Positions 13,457-20,649 are shown, counted from the first letter of the stretch. The stretch is 20,649 nt of DNA from CAYRVF01 sp964427535 (GCA_964427535.1 CAYRVF010000094.1:1-20649); one strand, 5' to 3'. A program made the numbers and translations. Notes: generated by a model not told the origin, from the letters alone.

Positions 13457-14725
13457 ATGCTCGTGCGCCAGAAGCCCCGTCCTCCCCGCTTTGAAGTTGA
13501 CGCGCCGCCGTACACGTCAGTTCCATCGCGTGCGCGTCGCTCCGCGTCTGTCGCGCCGCCACCGCGCGTGTCGCCTCGCCGCCCTCCACGCTTCCGGGTG
13601 GAGGCCACACCATCGCCTCCGCGCCGCGTATTGCGGTCGAGCGCGCTCTGGATGCGGCGCAGGCGCCTGTGGCGGCCGCGCCGGTTCTCACTTATGCTGC
13701 CGCTGCGTGCCCTGTGGCGGCGGCGCATCGCGGTCGCGGCGCTGCTGGCGGTTGTGCTCGTGCTCGCCGGAGTTGCGCGCGTGTTCCTCATCCATCCGAC
13801 ACCGAGCACGGCCAGACATGCCGCGGCACCACTGGCCTCGGTGCAGGTCTCTGGCCCACAGGGGCCCGAGTTACGCTCTGAGTTGGGCGCGCTCGTCCGG
13901 CCGCAGCCACCGTTCCCCGCGCTGCATGTCAACGTCCCCAATGCCGCCACGCCCGCGCCCGGCGTTCAGGCACAGGCCGCGTTCCTCTTCGACCCCGACA
14001 CCAGCTCAATCCTCTTCCAGAAGAACGCGAACGACCAGCATCCCGTCGCCAGCCTGGCGAAGATCATGACGCTGCTGGCAGCGGTCTACAACGGCAACCT
14101 CGACCAGACCGTCACCGTCGGGCCGGATGCCGCCGCGCTCGTCAACAGCAATAACAGCTATATGGGTGTCAGCGCGGGCGAGCGGTTGACGGTGCGGCAG
14201 TTGCTCTACGGCCTGATCGTCGCGTCGGGCAACGACGCAGCCGTCGCGCTCGCCGACCAGGTCAGCGGATCGACCCCGGCGTTCGTGACGCTGATGAATC
14301 ATCGCGCGCGCCTGCTCGGGCTGGACCAAACGGTATTCGTCTCGCCCGATGGCGCCGATGACGGCAACCTGAGCAGCGCGCGCGACATCGCCGTGCTCTC
14401 CGCCGTCGCGCTGCAACAGCCGGGCGTCGAGCAGATCACCGCGACGCTGCACTACTCGCTGCCGCAGTCGTCCGACCACAAGGCGTACGACATGACCAGC
14501 ACGAACAGCCTGCTGCCTGGTGGAAGCGCCGCCTACCCAGGCGCGATTGGCGTCAAGACCGGCTACACGCCCGCCTCTGGCTACAGCCTGGCGTTCGCCG
14601 CGCGTATTCAGGGACATCTTCTGGTCGGGGCTGTGCTCGACGAGCCGAGCGATGCTACCCGCCTCGCGGATGCCCGTGCGCTGCTGACCTGGGCCGCCAC
14701 CCAAGAGGGCGCGTCAGCGCCATAA
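13457..14725 (+). CDS. Membrane-anchored D-alanyl-D-alanine carboxypeptidase (penicillin-binding protein, S11 type)
   Basis: This 422-residue serine peptidase trims the terminal D-Ala of peptidoglycan stem peptides outside the membrane. The three catalytic motifs are S199-L-A-K202 (SxxK), S257-G-N259 (SxN) and K367-T-G369 (KTG), in the usual spacing for DacA/DacF-like enzymes. A single span (about residues 91-111, IAVAALLAVVLVLAGVARVFL) anchors it with the N-terminus inside. The N-terminal 90 residues are unusual: rich in Arg and Pro, about a quarter Arg, and probably disordered in the cytoplasm. There is no cleavable signal peptide. AAAGGAG (13442-13448) sits 8 nt before this ATG and beats the GTG at 13394 and ATG at 13403. 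It converges on the HdeD-like gene 70 bp downstream. Confidence 0.93.
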   Translation: MLVRQKPRPPRFEVDAPPYTSVPSRARRSASVAPPPRVSPRRPPRFRVEATPSPPRRVLRSSALWMRRRRLWRPRRFSLMLPLRALWRRRIAVAALLAVVLVLAGVARVFLIHPTPSTARHAAAPLASVQVSGPQGPELRSELGALVRPQPPFPALHVNVPNAATPAPGVQAQAAFLFDPDTSSILFQKNANDQHPVASLAKIMTLLAAVYNGNLDQTVTVGPDAAALVNSNNSYMGVSAGERLTVRQLLYGLIVASGNDAAVALADQVSGSTPAFVTLMNHRARLLGLDQTVFVSPDGADDGNLSSARDIAVLSAVALQQPGVEQITATLHYSLPQSSDHKAYDMTSTNSLLPGGSAAYPGAIGVKTGYTPASGYSLAFAARIQGHLLVGAVLDEPSDATRLADARALLTWAATQEGASAP

Positions 14726-14770
14726 CAGACGCGACGCACCCGCCGCACCTCCATCCACAGTCGTCCCCAT

Positions 14771-14810
14771 CCCGCGGCCGTTGCCTGCCTCTCGGTCAGA
14801 CGGCCGCGGG
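14771..14810. repeat. 10-bp inverted repeat at the convergent gene ends
   Basis: CCCGCGGCCG (14771-14780) and CGGCCGCGGG (14801-14810) are perfect inverted copies around a 20-nt loop. They span the last codons of the HdeD-like gene and lie 45 bp past the carboxypeptidase stop. No T-run follows on either strand; the repeat may still act as a two-way transcription or mRNA 3'-end barrier. Confidence 0.5.
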
Positions 14811-15434
14811 AGTTTGCGTCATGCTCTCCATGCTCGGCGCCTCCGCGACGATCTTCCCTACGCGTCGAATCATGAAGGCTCTGATGATGTCGCCAATGCC
14901 GTGCAACAGCGCCCAGACGCCAGCGAAGATGAGCAGCGTGTAGGCCTGCGTCGCGAGGAATTGACCGCCCGCCCAGAAGCCCAACCCGATCAGGATGAAG
15001 CCGGAGATCAGTCCAAGCCACCAGAGGGGATTGATTGCGGCGGTGGCGAACGCCTCGACGACCCAGAAGATCCCGATCAGCGCGAACAGGAACCCGAGCG
15101 TGGAGGCCACCGCGAGAAAGGTGTTCACGGGATGGATCAGTGAGTAGATGCCTCCCGCGATCAGGATTACCCCGAAGACGGCCCAGAGCCATCGCCAGCC
15201 GCCCGCGACAGAGGCGACGGCGAACTCCTGGATCCCCGCCACAAGGAGCAGAATGCCGATGATGACGCCCACGACGGTGATGGAGCTTTGCCTGAATTGC
15301 AGGATGACGACCGCGGCGAGAATCCAGAGGATGCCCATGACGAGCCATGCCCACCACCAGCGCCCAATCTCTCTTGCCGTCTCACGCTGTACCGACGTCT
15401 GCACTGTTGTCGAACTTGTTGTCGAGCTTTCCAT
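14796..15434 (-). CDS. HdeD-family (DUF308-like) membrane protein
   Basis: This 212-residue protein has a short polar N-terminus, six hydrophobic spans in three hairpin pairs (starting WWWAWLVMGILWILAAVVILQF and VVGVIIGILLLVAGIQEF), and a polar tail. The repeated pattern of a span, a short turn with Gly, and a span ending near IPAG/QEF-like residues is that of HdeD, a membrane protein linked to acid resistance in enterobacteria. In other phyla the role is unknown, so an acid-stress function is only suggested. GAGGAG 4 nt before the ATG fixes the start. It follows the dehydrogenase gene on the same strand with a 161-bp gap containing alternative hairpins. Confidence 0.85.
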   Translation of the reverse strand: MESSTTSSTTVQTSVQRETAREIGRWWWAWLVMGILWILAAVVILQFRQSSITVVGVIIGILLLVAGIQEFAVASVAGGWRWLWAVFGVILIAGGIYSLIHPVNTFLAVASTLGFLFALIGIFWVVEAFATAAINPLWWLGLISGFILIGLGFWAGGQFLATQAYTLLIFAGVWALLHGIGDIIRAFMIRRVGKIVAEAPSMESMTQTPAAV

Positions 15435-15458
15435 GTGTCTCCTCGATTCAGAACTGTG

Positions 15459-15506
15459 CTGGCAGCGTGCGGGAACTGCCAGCAGCCGGTGTGTGTCGCA
15501 CGCTGC
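15459..15506 (-). promoter_or_regulatory. Overlapping alternative stems in the leader of the HdeD-like gene
   Basis: GCAGCGTGCG (15462-15471) pairs perfectly with CGCACGCTGC (15497-15506). An alternative stem pairs CTGGCAG (15459-15465) with CTGCCAG (15476-15482). They share bases 15462-15465, so only one can form at a time. They lie between the dehydrogenase stop and the HdeD-like start, and could be a terminator/attenuator or simply a processing hairpin. Confidence 0.4.
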
Positions 15507-15595
15507 TCCCGCATGTGGCGGGCGCGCGACGATGTTCGCGAGAGATGCCGTGCCCGCCGGTCAGGCCACCAGCGAACACGTCGCGGCTGGCGCGG

Positions 15596-16756
15596 CTACG
15601 TCTGCGACTGGGCGGACGCCCGCACGGCACCCACTTGCTGTGCAGACACAGCATCGAAGGACAACACGTTCTTGATGCCGCCTACGTCGCCGAGCAACAG
15701 ATCACGATAGGCGTCCAGCGGATAGCGCCCGCTGATCAGCCCATGCATGGCGTGGGGCCAGCGCTTGCTCATCCGTTCGGATGCGGCGATGGAGGCCTCA
15801 TAGGCGTCCTTCCCGGCGTTGACTGTGCCGAAGATGACTTGATTGTGCAGCACGGCGTTCCGCATGATCGCGTCGATGTCGACCTGCTTGGCGTCTTTGA
15901 GCGCGGGCACCCCGGTGAAGATGAAGATGCTGTTCGGCCCCAGCAGGCGCATCGCGTCGAAGGCGAGCTGTGATGCGCCGGTCGCCTCGTAGACCACCGC
16001 GACACGCCCGATGAGGTGGGTGAATTGCGATCTGTCCTGCTCGGCGATGTAGTGCGCCCCGATCGACTCGACCAGCCGCGACTTGGGATTCGGCGCGGGC
16101 GCGCGATCGTAGACGTAGGTGGCGAACCCGACGTTTTCGAGCGCGAAGGCCCCCAGCAGCCCGACGGCTCCCCCCCCGAGCACGAGCGCGGTATAGCTCT
16201 TCTCGCGGCGCAGGTGCGACTGTGTGGCATCGACCCACGGCAGACGTCGCAGAATCTTCTGCGTCTCGAAGAGCGCTTTTGCCGCGATGGTAGACGGCTC
16301 GACCAGCACCGCGATATCGCGGAGGTGAGGCGGCACGACATTCATGTAGCTGGCGTCGTCCACGACGTATTCGGCCAGATAGCCGTGCAGCCCCTTGATG
16401 CCGCGCTCGGTAAAATCGTCGGTGGTGCAGAAGTCCTGGTGACCCGACCGGCAGGGCAGACACTCGGGATGCGCGCATGGACGGCGCACAGTCGTCACGA
16501 CGAGATCGCCGACGTGTACGGTGTCCACGGCCGAGCCGACCTCAACCACCTCGCCTAGCGACTCGTGTCCAATGATCAGGTAGTCGGAGCCTTCTGGCGG
16601 CGTGCCATACTCGAAGCGGCAGATTTCTTTGTCAGTGCCGCAGATACCGACCTCGAGCATGCGCAGCTTCGCCTCGGTTGGCTGCGTAATGTGCGGCTCC
16701 GCGACATCGATGACCCGGACCTCGCGTGCCGCCGGAAAGACTGCGATGGCCTTCAT
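15596..16756 (-). CDS. Zinc-dependent medium-chain dehydrogenase, glucose 1-dehydrogenase-like
   Basis: This 386-residue MDR-family enzyme oxidises an alcohol or sugar with NAD(P)+. Catalytic zinc ligands are C39 (GICGTDKE), H64 and E65 (IGHESLGEVVEVG). The structural zinc site is C94, C99, C102 and C110 (RRPCAHPECLPCRSGHQDFC). The Rossmann nucleotide loop GGGAVGLLGA lies near residue 195. The GTDKEIC block, the RRPC...C..C...DFC lobe and the GIKGLHGYLAEYVV segment are those of archaeal/bacterial glucose 1-dehydrogenases rather than ordinary alcohol dehydrogenases. GAGGGGAC sits about 8 nt upstream of the ATG. It starts 18 bp after the cyclase-family gene, so they form an operon; both could belong to a sugar or sugar-acid catabolic route, which is inferred. 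Confidence 0.88.
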   Translation of the reverse strand: MKAIAVFPAAREVRVIDVAEPHITQPTEAKLRMLEVGICGTDKEICRFEYGTPPEGSDYLIIGHESLGEVVEVGSAVDTVHVGDLVVTTVRRPCAHPECLPCRSGHQDFCTTDDFTERGIKGLHGYLAEYVVDDASYMNVVPPHLRDIAVLVEPSTIAAKALFETQKILRRLPWVDATQSHLRREKSYTALVLGGGAVGLLGAFALENVGFATYVYDRAPAPNPKSRLVESIGAHYIAEQDRSQFTHLIGRVAVVYEATGASQLAFDAMRLLGPNSIFIFTGVPALKDAKQVDIDAIMRNAVLHNQVIFGTVNAGKDAYEASIAASERMSKRWPHAMHGLISGRYPLDAYRDLLLGDVGGIKNVLSFDAVSAQQVGAVRASAQSQT

Positions 16757-16774
16757 GTCCGCGTCCCCTCTCGT

Positions 16775-17416
16775 CTAGCCCTCGATCGGACGCACGACCG
16801 CACGCGCGGGCGCGCCATCGCCGCCCATGATCTTCAGGGGCAGGCAGACCAGTAGGTAGATTCCCGGCTCTACCGCGTCGAGGTTTAATCCTTCGATGAC
16901 CCACACACCCGCCGAGAGCAGCGCCTGATGCGTCTCAGGCCCATCAACCTTGAAGCCACCGACCGAGAGGTAGTCTACGCCGACAGTGCGTACCTGTCTG
17001 GCGGCCAGATAGCGCGCGGCATCCTGGGAGAGGTAGACGAAGTCCTCGACGAACGTGTCGCTGTTCCATGCGTACGGCGAGTTGCGCGTCTTGAAGAGCA
17101 CGCGCTCACCCCGGCGTATCTGATGCGGCTCCAGTTCCTCTACCGTGATGCGCTCGGGGTTGTGAATCTGGAGCACGCGGGCGCGCCCGATGCTCGCTTT
17201 CAGCGGGAGGGCCTCGATGCCCTCACCCTCGCGGATGAAGTGGAAGGGCGCATCCATATGTGTGCCTGTATGGACGCCGAGCGAGAGGTTGGAGACGTGG
17301 CAGACGTCGCCTTTATCCATGTCGAGCACGCGCTCAAGCCGCACCGGTGGATTATCTGGCCAATGGACCATTCCGCTATAGAGCGGAACCGAGATGTCAA
17401 TCCAGCGTGCCGCCAT
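16775..17416 (-). CDS. Cyclase-family metal hydrolase (kynurenine formamidase-like)
   Basis: This protein of 213 residues belongs to the cyclase family (Pfam Cyclase), metal-dependent amidohydrolases and lactone-type hydrolases such as bacterial kynurenine formamidase and isatin hydrolase. The metal motif HxGTHxDxPxH is intact: H49, H53, D55 and H59 (HTGTHMDAPFH). Residues near the start (DISVPLYSGMVHWPDNP) and the C-terminal VWVIEGLNLDAVEPGIYLLVCLPLKIMGGDGAPARAVV are also family-typical. No signal peptide is present. The ATG has an AGG-rich SD just upstream and is chosen over the upstream open frame (to 17644), which lies in the structured leader. No other tryptophan-degradation gene is nearby, so the name kynB is not justified; partnership with the dehydrogenase suggests a different ring-opening substrate. 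Confidence 0.88.
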   Translation of the reverse strand: MAARWIDISVPLYSGMVHWPDNPPVRLERVLDMDKGDVCHVSNLSLGVHTGTHMDAPFHFIREGEGIEALPLKASIGRARVLQIHNPERITVEELEPHQIRRGERVLFKTRNSPYAWNSDTFVEDFVYLSQDAARYLAARQVRTVGVDYLSVGGFKVDGPETHQALLSAGVWVIEGLNLDAVEPGIYLLVCLPLKIMGGDGAPARAVVRPIEG

Positions 17417-17443
17417 GCGATCACCTTCCTCCATCGGTTCTCC

Positions 17444-17601
17444 ACATCGAGCAGTCGGAGTTTCCGACTTCGCGCAACACGCCGCGCCTTCCTCCTCGTG
17501 GCGAGCGTCTACATCGAGCATATGCGCCCACACGTCGTGGGGCGTCCCATGAAAGGCGGGACTGAAGATGCAGTCTTGTCCTCGCCCAAAGGTGAGTATT
17601 A
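17444..17601 (-). promoter_or_regulatory. Structured leader of the cyclase-dehydrogenase operon
   Basis: A TAATAC -10-like element (17596-17601, weak -35) would start a leader of about 170 nt. Within it are a hairpin at 17525-17544 (8 bp with one bulge) and a perfect 7-bp hairpin AGTCGGA-GTT-TCCGACT (17453-17469). The 10-mer TGCTCGATGT (minus strand) also occurs twice, at 17511-17520 and 17444-17453, the second directly beside the 7-bp hairpin. No known riboswitch class was recognised. Confidence 0.4.
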
Positions 17602-17659
17602 GCCCTATCCCTGGTCGAGTGGGCGAAGGCTGCGGGGCCATCAAGCGTTACGCGCCAGA

Positions 17660-18316
17660 TTACCGTGACGGCTTGGCATGCTCGCCTCGTGCATACCCAA
17701 GCACCCGGTTCCAGTAGGGCACGGTGCTTGCCAGCTCTGCCACGATGCCAACCAGTGCGACGAGCGGGACGATGAGTGGCGCCTGGCCAAGCCGGAGCAC
17801 GTCGTACAACGCCCCAGCGACAAAGCAGAACACGGTGAGAGCCGCGACGAGCACGAACCGTATCCGGAAGATCGGCGCCACCGCACTGAGGACGCCTGCG
17901 TTCTCCTCGCCAATGCCACGCGCCTTGGCGACTGTCGTCTGTGCCGCGACGATGCCCACCGCGAAGCCAACGCCCATGGTGAACAGCCATGCACGCTGAT
18001 TCCCATAGATGAAATGCACCGCGAATAGTTCAGCGGCCAGGAAGGCGAAAGGGACGAGCGAATCGACGAGTGTCGGCAGCCAAACGTATGCCAGCGACTG
18101 CATCAGGTATTCGTGCCAGATGAGGACGAAGGACAAGAACGTGGCCGCGACCAGCAGCCAGCCAGCGGTATCGAGCCTGTCCGAGACACTCTCGACGCGC
18201 GCGGCCAGCGCCGCGACAGCGGCCCCCTGGATGATGCTCGTGACCGTCAGGTAGGCGGGAGCAAACTGGCTCTTGAGACGTTCGGCTACCGCTTCGTGCC
18301 TCGGACGCGACTCCAT
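17660..18316 (-). CDS. Hypothetical six-helix membrane protein
   Basis: I do not recognise a characterised family for this 218-residue protein. About six membrane spans are visible, for example LTVTSIIQGAAVAALAA (about residues 23-39), AGWLLVAATFLSFVLIWHEYL, LVDSLVPFAFLAAELFAVHFIY, WLFTMGVGFAVGIVAAQT, FVLVAALTVFCFVAGALYDVL and LIVPLVALVGIVAELAST. N- and C-termini are polar and positively charged, which places them inside. There are no transport or enzyme motifs. The ATG has an AAGGGG SD about 8 nt upstream. It is divergent from the adaptor gene, with a perfect dyad between them, and lies downstream of no obvious partner. Confidence 0.72.
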   Translation of the reverse strand: MESRPRHEAVAERLKSQFAPAYLTVTSIIQGAAVAALAARVESVSDRLDTAGWLLVAATFLSFVLIWHEYLMQSLAYVWLPTLVDSLVPFAFLAAELFAVHFIYGNQRAWLFTMGVGFAVGIVAAQTTVAKARGIGEENAGVLSAVAPIFRIRFVLVAALTVFCFVAGALYDVLRLGQAPLIVPLVALVGIVAELASTVPYWNRVLGYARGEHAKPSR

Positions 18317-18371
18317 GATCTGCCCCTTTCGCCCTGGTCAGACGACGCGGCAGCCTTTGCTGTCGCCTCAG

Positions 18372-18389
18372 CATGAGAATACTCTCATG
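18372..18389. promoter_or_regulatory. Perfect 7-bp dyad between divergent genes
   Basis: CATGAGA (18372-18378) and TCTCATG (18383-18389) are inverted copies around ATAC. The dyad lies between the six-helix membrane protein gene and the export operon. ACTTTTTC follows on the plus strand, so a small terminator is the alternative reading, although no plus-strand gene precedes it. Confidence 0.45.
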
Positions 18390-18398
18390 ACTTTTTCA

Positions 18399-18426
18399 TT
18401 CACCTCCAAATACAGCCCGATATGCT
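18399..18426 (+). promoter_or_regulatory. Possible promoter of the export operon
   Basis: TTCACC (18399-18404), a 16-bp spacer and TATGCT (18421-18426) make a moderate -35/-10 pair 10 bp downstream of the dyad. The predicted leader is about 125 nt. Confidence 0.4.
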
Positions 18427-18556
18427 AGCCGAGAAACGGTGTCGCCCGCCACGTTGCGGACAGATGCGACGTCGTATGCGGGGCGATCGGTCTCTCGGTA
18501 GGTGCCCCGAGAACTCGACTCAGGTGCGGCACGCGGGGAATGGGGGAGAGTGAGGC

Positions 18557-20107
18557 ATGATGGAGCCGACGCAGTTCACGAATACGCCCTTGCATGGAGG
18601 GGGCACGGAGTTCGCGGCACCAGAGCACGCGCCGCCAGCCGAGGCTCTGCGCTTGCCCGAGCATGAGTCGGGGGAGCAGGGCTTTCTGGCGTTTGACGAC
18701 GATGAGACGCTCTACGACTACCCGCAGGCGCGGCCGTGGTGGCGGCGGCGCTGGGTGCCGGTGGTGGCCGCGCTCGTCGTGCTCGCCGTGTTGGCGGGTC
18801 TGGTCGGCACGAGGCTCGCCAACATGCCCAAGCCGGTCACGTATCAGTACACCACGACTCGGCAGGGGAACCTGACACTCACGGTGAGCGGCACCGGACC
18901 GGTGCAGGCAGCTACGTACGGCCAGTCGTTCGCGACCAGTGGGCGCATCGCCGAGATCGACGTGCAGGTCGGCCAGCAGGTGACGGTCGGCCAGACGCTG
19001 GCGAAGCTCGACACGACCGCGCTGCAGGACGCGGTGAACCAGGCGCAGTTGCAGTCCTACACGGCGTACGACCAGGAGCAACAGGCCATCAACACCTGCG
19101 ACACCGAGAAGAATCCGCCGGTGAACTGCGTGCAGCTTGCCGAGAACCAGTACGCATCGTCGCTGCAGCAGCTCAAGACCGCGCAGGATAACCTCGCCAA
19201 CGCGACGCTGACGGCCTCCCACGCGGGCGTCATCACCGCCATCAACGGCACCGTCGGCGGCACGCCTGGCACCGGCTCCAGCGGCTCATCCAGCAGCGCG
19301 AGCGGCTCCAGCGCATCGGCCAGTGGATTCATCATCATTACCGATTCGTCGTCGCTGCAGATCGTGGCCAGCGTGAATGAGGCCGACATCGGCAACGTCG
19401 CCAATGGGCAGCCGGTCATCTTCACCGTGACGGCGTATCCGGGCCGCATCCTGCGCGGGACGGTCGCCTCAGTCGCGCAGGTTGGCCAGTCGTCGTCAGG
19501 GGTCGTCACGTATCCAGTGACCATCCAGGTCGATCAGCCGCTGCCACAGGGCGTACACCTGCTGACGGGCATGACGGCGACCGTCACCATCACCCGCGCA
19601 CAGCGCACCGGCGTGGTGCTGCTGCCCGCGACCGCGATCACCTTCGCGCGCGCCGCCGCGAACGCCAACGCGGGCGGCTTCCTCACACGCACGCAGCTCA
19701 CGAGCGCGCTCACACAGGGGCGCCAGATGCTGACGACACTGGAGAGTCAGAACAGCCAGATCACGCAGGACTCCCCAACCGTCGCATGGGTGGTCGAGCG
19801 CACAGGCGGCACAAACGGGAAGGCCGCGCAGTGGATGGTCAAGCCCGTCGTGCTGGGTCTCTCGAACGGGTCCACCTATGAGGTGCTCGCGGGCGTGAAT
19901 GCCGGTGAGTCGGTGGTCATCGGCGAGCAAAACGGGACCATCACGACCAGCAGCAGCAGTACGACCACCGGCACCGGACGCGGCGGCTTCGGCGGTAGCG
20001 CGGGCGGCTTCGGAGGCGGGTTTGGTGGCGGCGGAGGTGGCTTCGGCGGTGGCCGGGGCGGCACGGGTGGCGCGGGCACCGGCGGCACGGGAAGCCAGGG
20101 TGGATGA
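18557..20107 (+). CDS. HlyD/MacA (YknX)-like efflux adaptor with glycine-rich tail
   Basis: This 516-residue membrane-fusion adaptor links an ABC exporter to the outside. Order of parts: acidic cytoplasmic N-terminus (1-60), one span (about 67-86), and a lipoyl-like half motif (VSGTGPVQAATYGQSFATSGRIAEIDVQVGQQVTVGQTLAKLD). Next come a short coiled coil (DAVNQAQLQSYTAYDQEQQ ... QLKTAQDNLAN), the second lipoyl half (TLTASHAGVITAINGTVG), and beta-barrel and membrane-proximal domains. A Gly/Ser linker of about 25 residues is inserted in the second lipoyl half. The last 42 residues are almost all Gly with Phe, Arg and Ser. The coiled coil is much shorter than in TolC-docking MacA, which fits a monoderm YknXYZ-type system. 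An ATPase gene follows after 3 bp, so the two form an operon. ATG 18557 or 18560 may start it; the SD is GGGGGAGAG-like. Confidence 0.92.
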   Translation: MMEPTQFTNTPLHGGGTEFAAPEHAPPAEALRLPEHESGEQGFLAFDDDETLYDYPQARPWWRRRWVPVVAALVVLAVLAGLVGTRLANMPKPVTYQYTTTRQGNLTLTVSGTGPVQAATYGQSFATSGRIAEIDVQVGQQVTVGQTLAKLDTTALQDAVNQAQLQSYTAYDQEQQAINTCDTEKNPPVNCVQLAENQYASSLQQLKTAQDNLANATLTASHAGVITAINGTVGGTPGTGSSGSSSSASGSSASASGFIIITDSSSLQIVASVNEADIGNVANGQPVIFTVTAYPGRILRGTVASVAQVGQSSSGVVTYPVTIQVDQPLPQGVHLLTGMTATVTITRAQRTGVVLLPATAITFARAAANANAGGFLTRTQLTSALTQGRQMLTTLESQNSQITQDSPTVAWVVERTGGTNGKAAQWMVKPVVLGLSNGSTYEVLAGVNAGESVVIGEQNGTITTSSSSTTTGTGRGGFGGSAGGFGGGFGGGGGGFGGGRGGTGGAGTGGTGSQGG

Positions 20108-20110
20108 GCC

Positions 20111-20649
20111 ATGGATCAGCGAGACGATATCCCCCAGGCAACTGAGTCGCGCCCGCGCAGGGGCGACTACTCCGGCATGCTGTCTCAGACAGACAGCCCA
20201 CTGATCGCCGTACACCAGCTCACCCGAGTCTACATGCTCGGCCAGACACGTGTGCAAGCGCTGCGCGGTGTCTCGCTGGAGATTCGGCAAGGCGAGTTCA
20301 TTGCGATTACGGGACCATCCGGTTCGGGCAAGTCCACACTGATGAGCATCCTGGGCCTGCTCGACACGCCCACCAGCGGACAGTACTGGCTGGATGGGCG
20401 CGAGGTCAGCCGGTTGCCCGCCGACGCCGTCGCCGATCTGCGGAACAGCACCATCGGCTTCGTGTTCCAGGGCTTCAACCTGCTGCCCCGCGCGACGGCG
20501 CTCACCAACGTCGCGCTGCCGTTGCTCTACGCGAACGTCTCCAAGGCGGAGCGCCTACGCCGCGCCCGCCGCGCGCTGAAGTTGGTGGGTCTGGGCGAGC
20601 GGCTCGACCACAAGCCGACGCAGCTCTCGGGCGGGCAGCAGCAGCGTGT
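20111..20649 (+). CDS. MacB/LolD-type ABC exporter ATP-binding protein (3' end outside window)
   Basis: The first 179 codons of an ATPase that pairs with the adaptor upstream. Walker A is GPSGSGKST (about residues 69-77), the Q-loop is VFQGFNLLP, and the signature LSGGQQQR is at the very edge of the window. ALRGVSLEIRQGEFIAITG and MSILGLLDTPTSGQYWLDG are typical of the MacB/LolD/YknY group (lipoprotein release and macrolide or peptide export). An unusual 30-residue polar N-terminal extension (MDQRDDIPQATESRPRRGDYSGMLSQTDSP) precedes the domain. The ATG lies 3 bp after the adaptor stop without a strong SD, so translational coupling is likely. No permease domain is visible before the cut; whether it is fused (MacB) or separate (YknY/Z) is unknown. 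The frame is open to the window end. Confidence 0.93.
   Translation, partial: MDQRDDIPQATESRPRRGDYSGMLSQTDSPLIAVHQLTRVYMLGQTRVQALRGVSLEIRQGEFIAITGPSGSGKSTLMSILGLLDTPTSGQYWLDGREVSRLPADAVADLRNSTIGFVFQGFNLLPRATALTNVALPLLYANVSKAERLRRARRALKLVGLGERLDHKPTQLSGGQQQR

Noticed and set aside
13318..13492. Strong AAGGAGGT followed by a TTG that could start a 55-residue leader peptide before the carboxypeptidase gene
   Set aside because: The TTG is only 1 nt from the SD and the peptide overlaps the next gene with no recognisable or regulatory composition.
14771..14810. The inverted repeat at the convergent ends as a classic intrinsic terminator
   Set aside because: Neither strand has a T-run after the stem and the loop is 20 nt, so only a repeat is claimed.
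17417..17644. A 76-residue N-terminal extension of the cyclase-family protein
   Set aside because: Family members begin at the DISVPLYSG region; the upstream frame has no SD at its start and covers the hairpin-containing leader.
18425..19222. A 265-codon minus-strand open frame opposite the adaptor gene
   Set aside because: It is antisense to a clear HlyD/MacA-type protein and shows no domain of its own.
1..20649. CRISPR arrays, tRNA or rRNA genes, transposases, phage genes
   Set aside because: No regularly spaced repeats, cloverleaf-like segments with CCA ends, or transposase/integrase motifs were seen on reading both strands.

Overview
The window is high-GC DNA with compact genes, mostly good Shine-Dalgarno (SD) sites, and several TTGACA/TATAAT-like promoters. 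The gene set is a cytoplasmic chemoreceptor, stand-alone peptidyl-prolyl isomerases, a PMT-type glycosyltransferase beginning with an RDELYY block, PRC-barrel and HdeD proteins, a membrane-anchored D,D-carboxypeptidase, and a MacA/YknX-like adaptor with a glycine-rich tail. This suggests a heterotrophic, probably monoderm bacterium of the Chloroflexota (Ktedonobacteria-like). That assignment is inferred from gene style; no rRNA or marker gene is present. Both ends cut through ABC-transporter ATPase genes.

Left part (1-5751): the end of an Opp/Dpp-type peptide-transporter ATPase with a clear intrinsic terminator; a small XRE regulator with a dyad over its likely -10 box; a four-helix membrane protein; a convergent soluble GAF-chemoreceptor with its own promoter; and a plus-strand operon of FKBP, cyclophilin and calcineurin-like phosphoesterase.

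Middle (5850-8985): three minus-strand genes of unknown function (312-aa helical protein, 106-aa protein, 180-aa HTH protein). Each has its own TTGAC-N17-TA promoter, and two share a 16-bp dyad. This lower-GC island is the best candidate for an undescribed system. It is followed by an isolated F-type ATP synthase c subunit (atpE) without its operon and a 19-bp hairpin.

Right part (8989-20649): a metallo-beta-lactamase-fold hydrolase, a GNAT acetyltransferase, a GT39-like membrane glycosyltransferase, a double PRC-barrel protein, a penicillin-binding D,D-carboxypeptidase, and an HdeD-like membrane protein. Then come a two-gene minus-strand operon (cyclase-family hydrolase plus glucose-dehydrogenase-like zinc enzyme) behind a structured leader, a six-helix membrane protein, and the start of a MacAB/YknXYZ-type export operon. 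Most genes are single units or short operons with unrelated jobs. I found no CRISPR array, tRNA, rRNA, transposase or phage structural gene.
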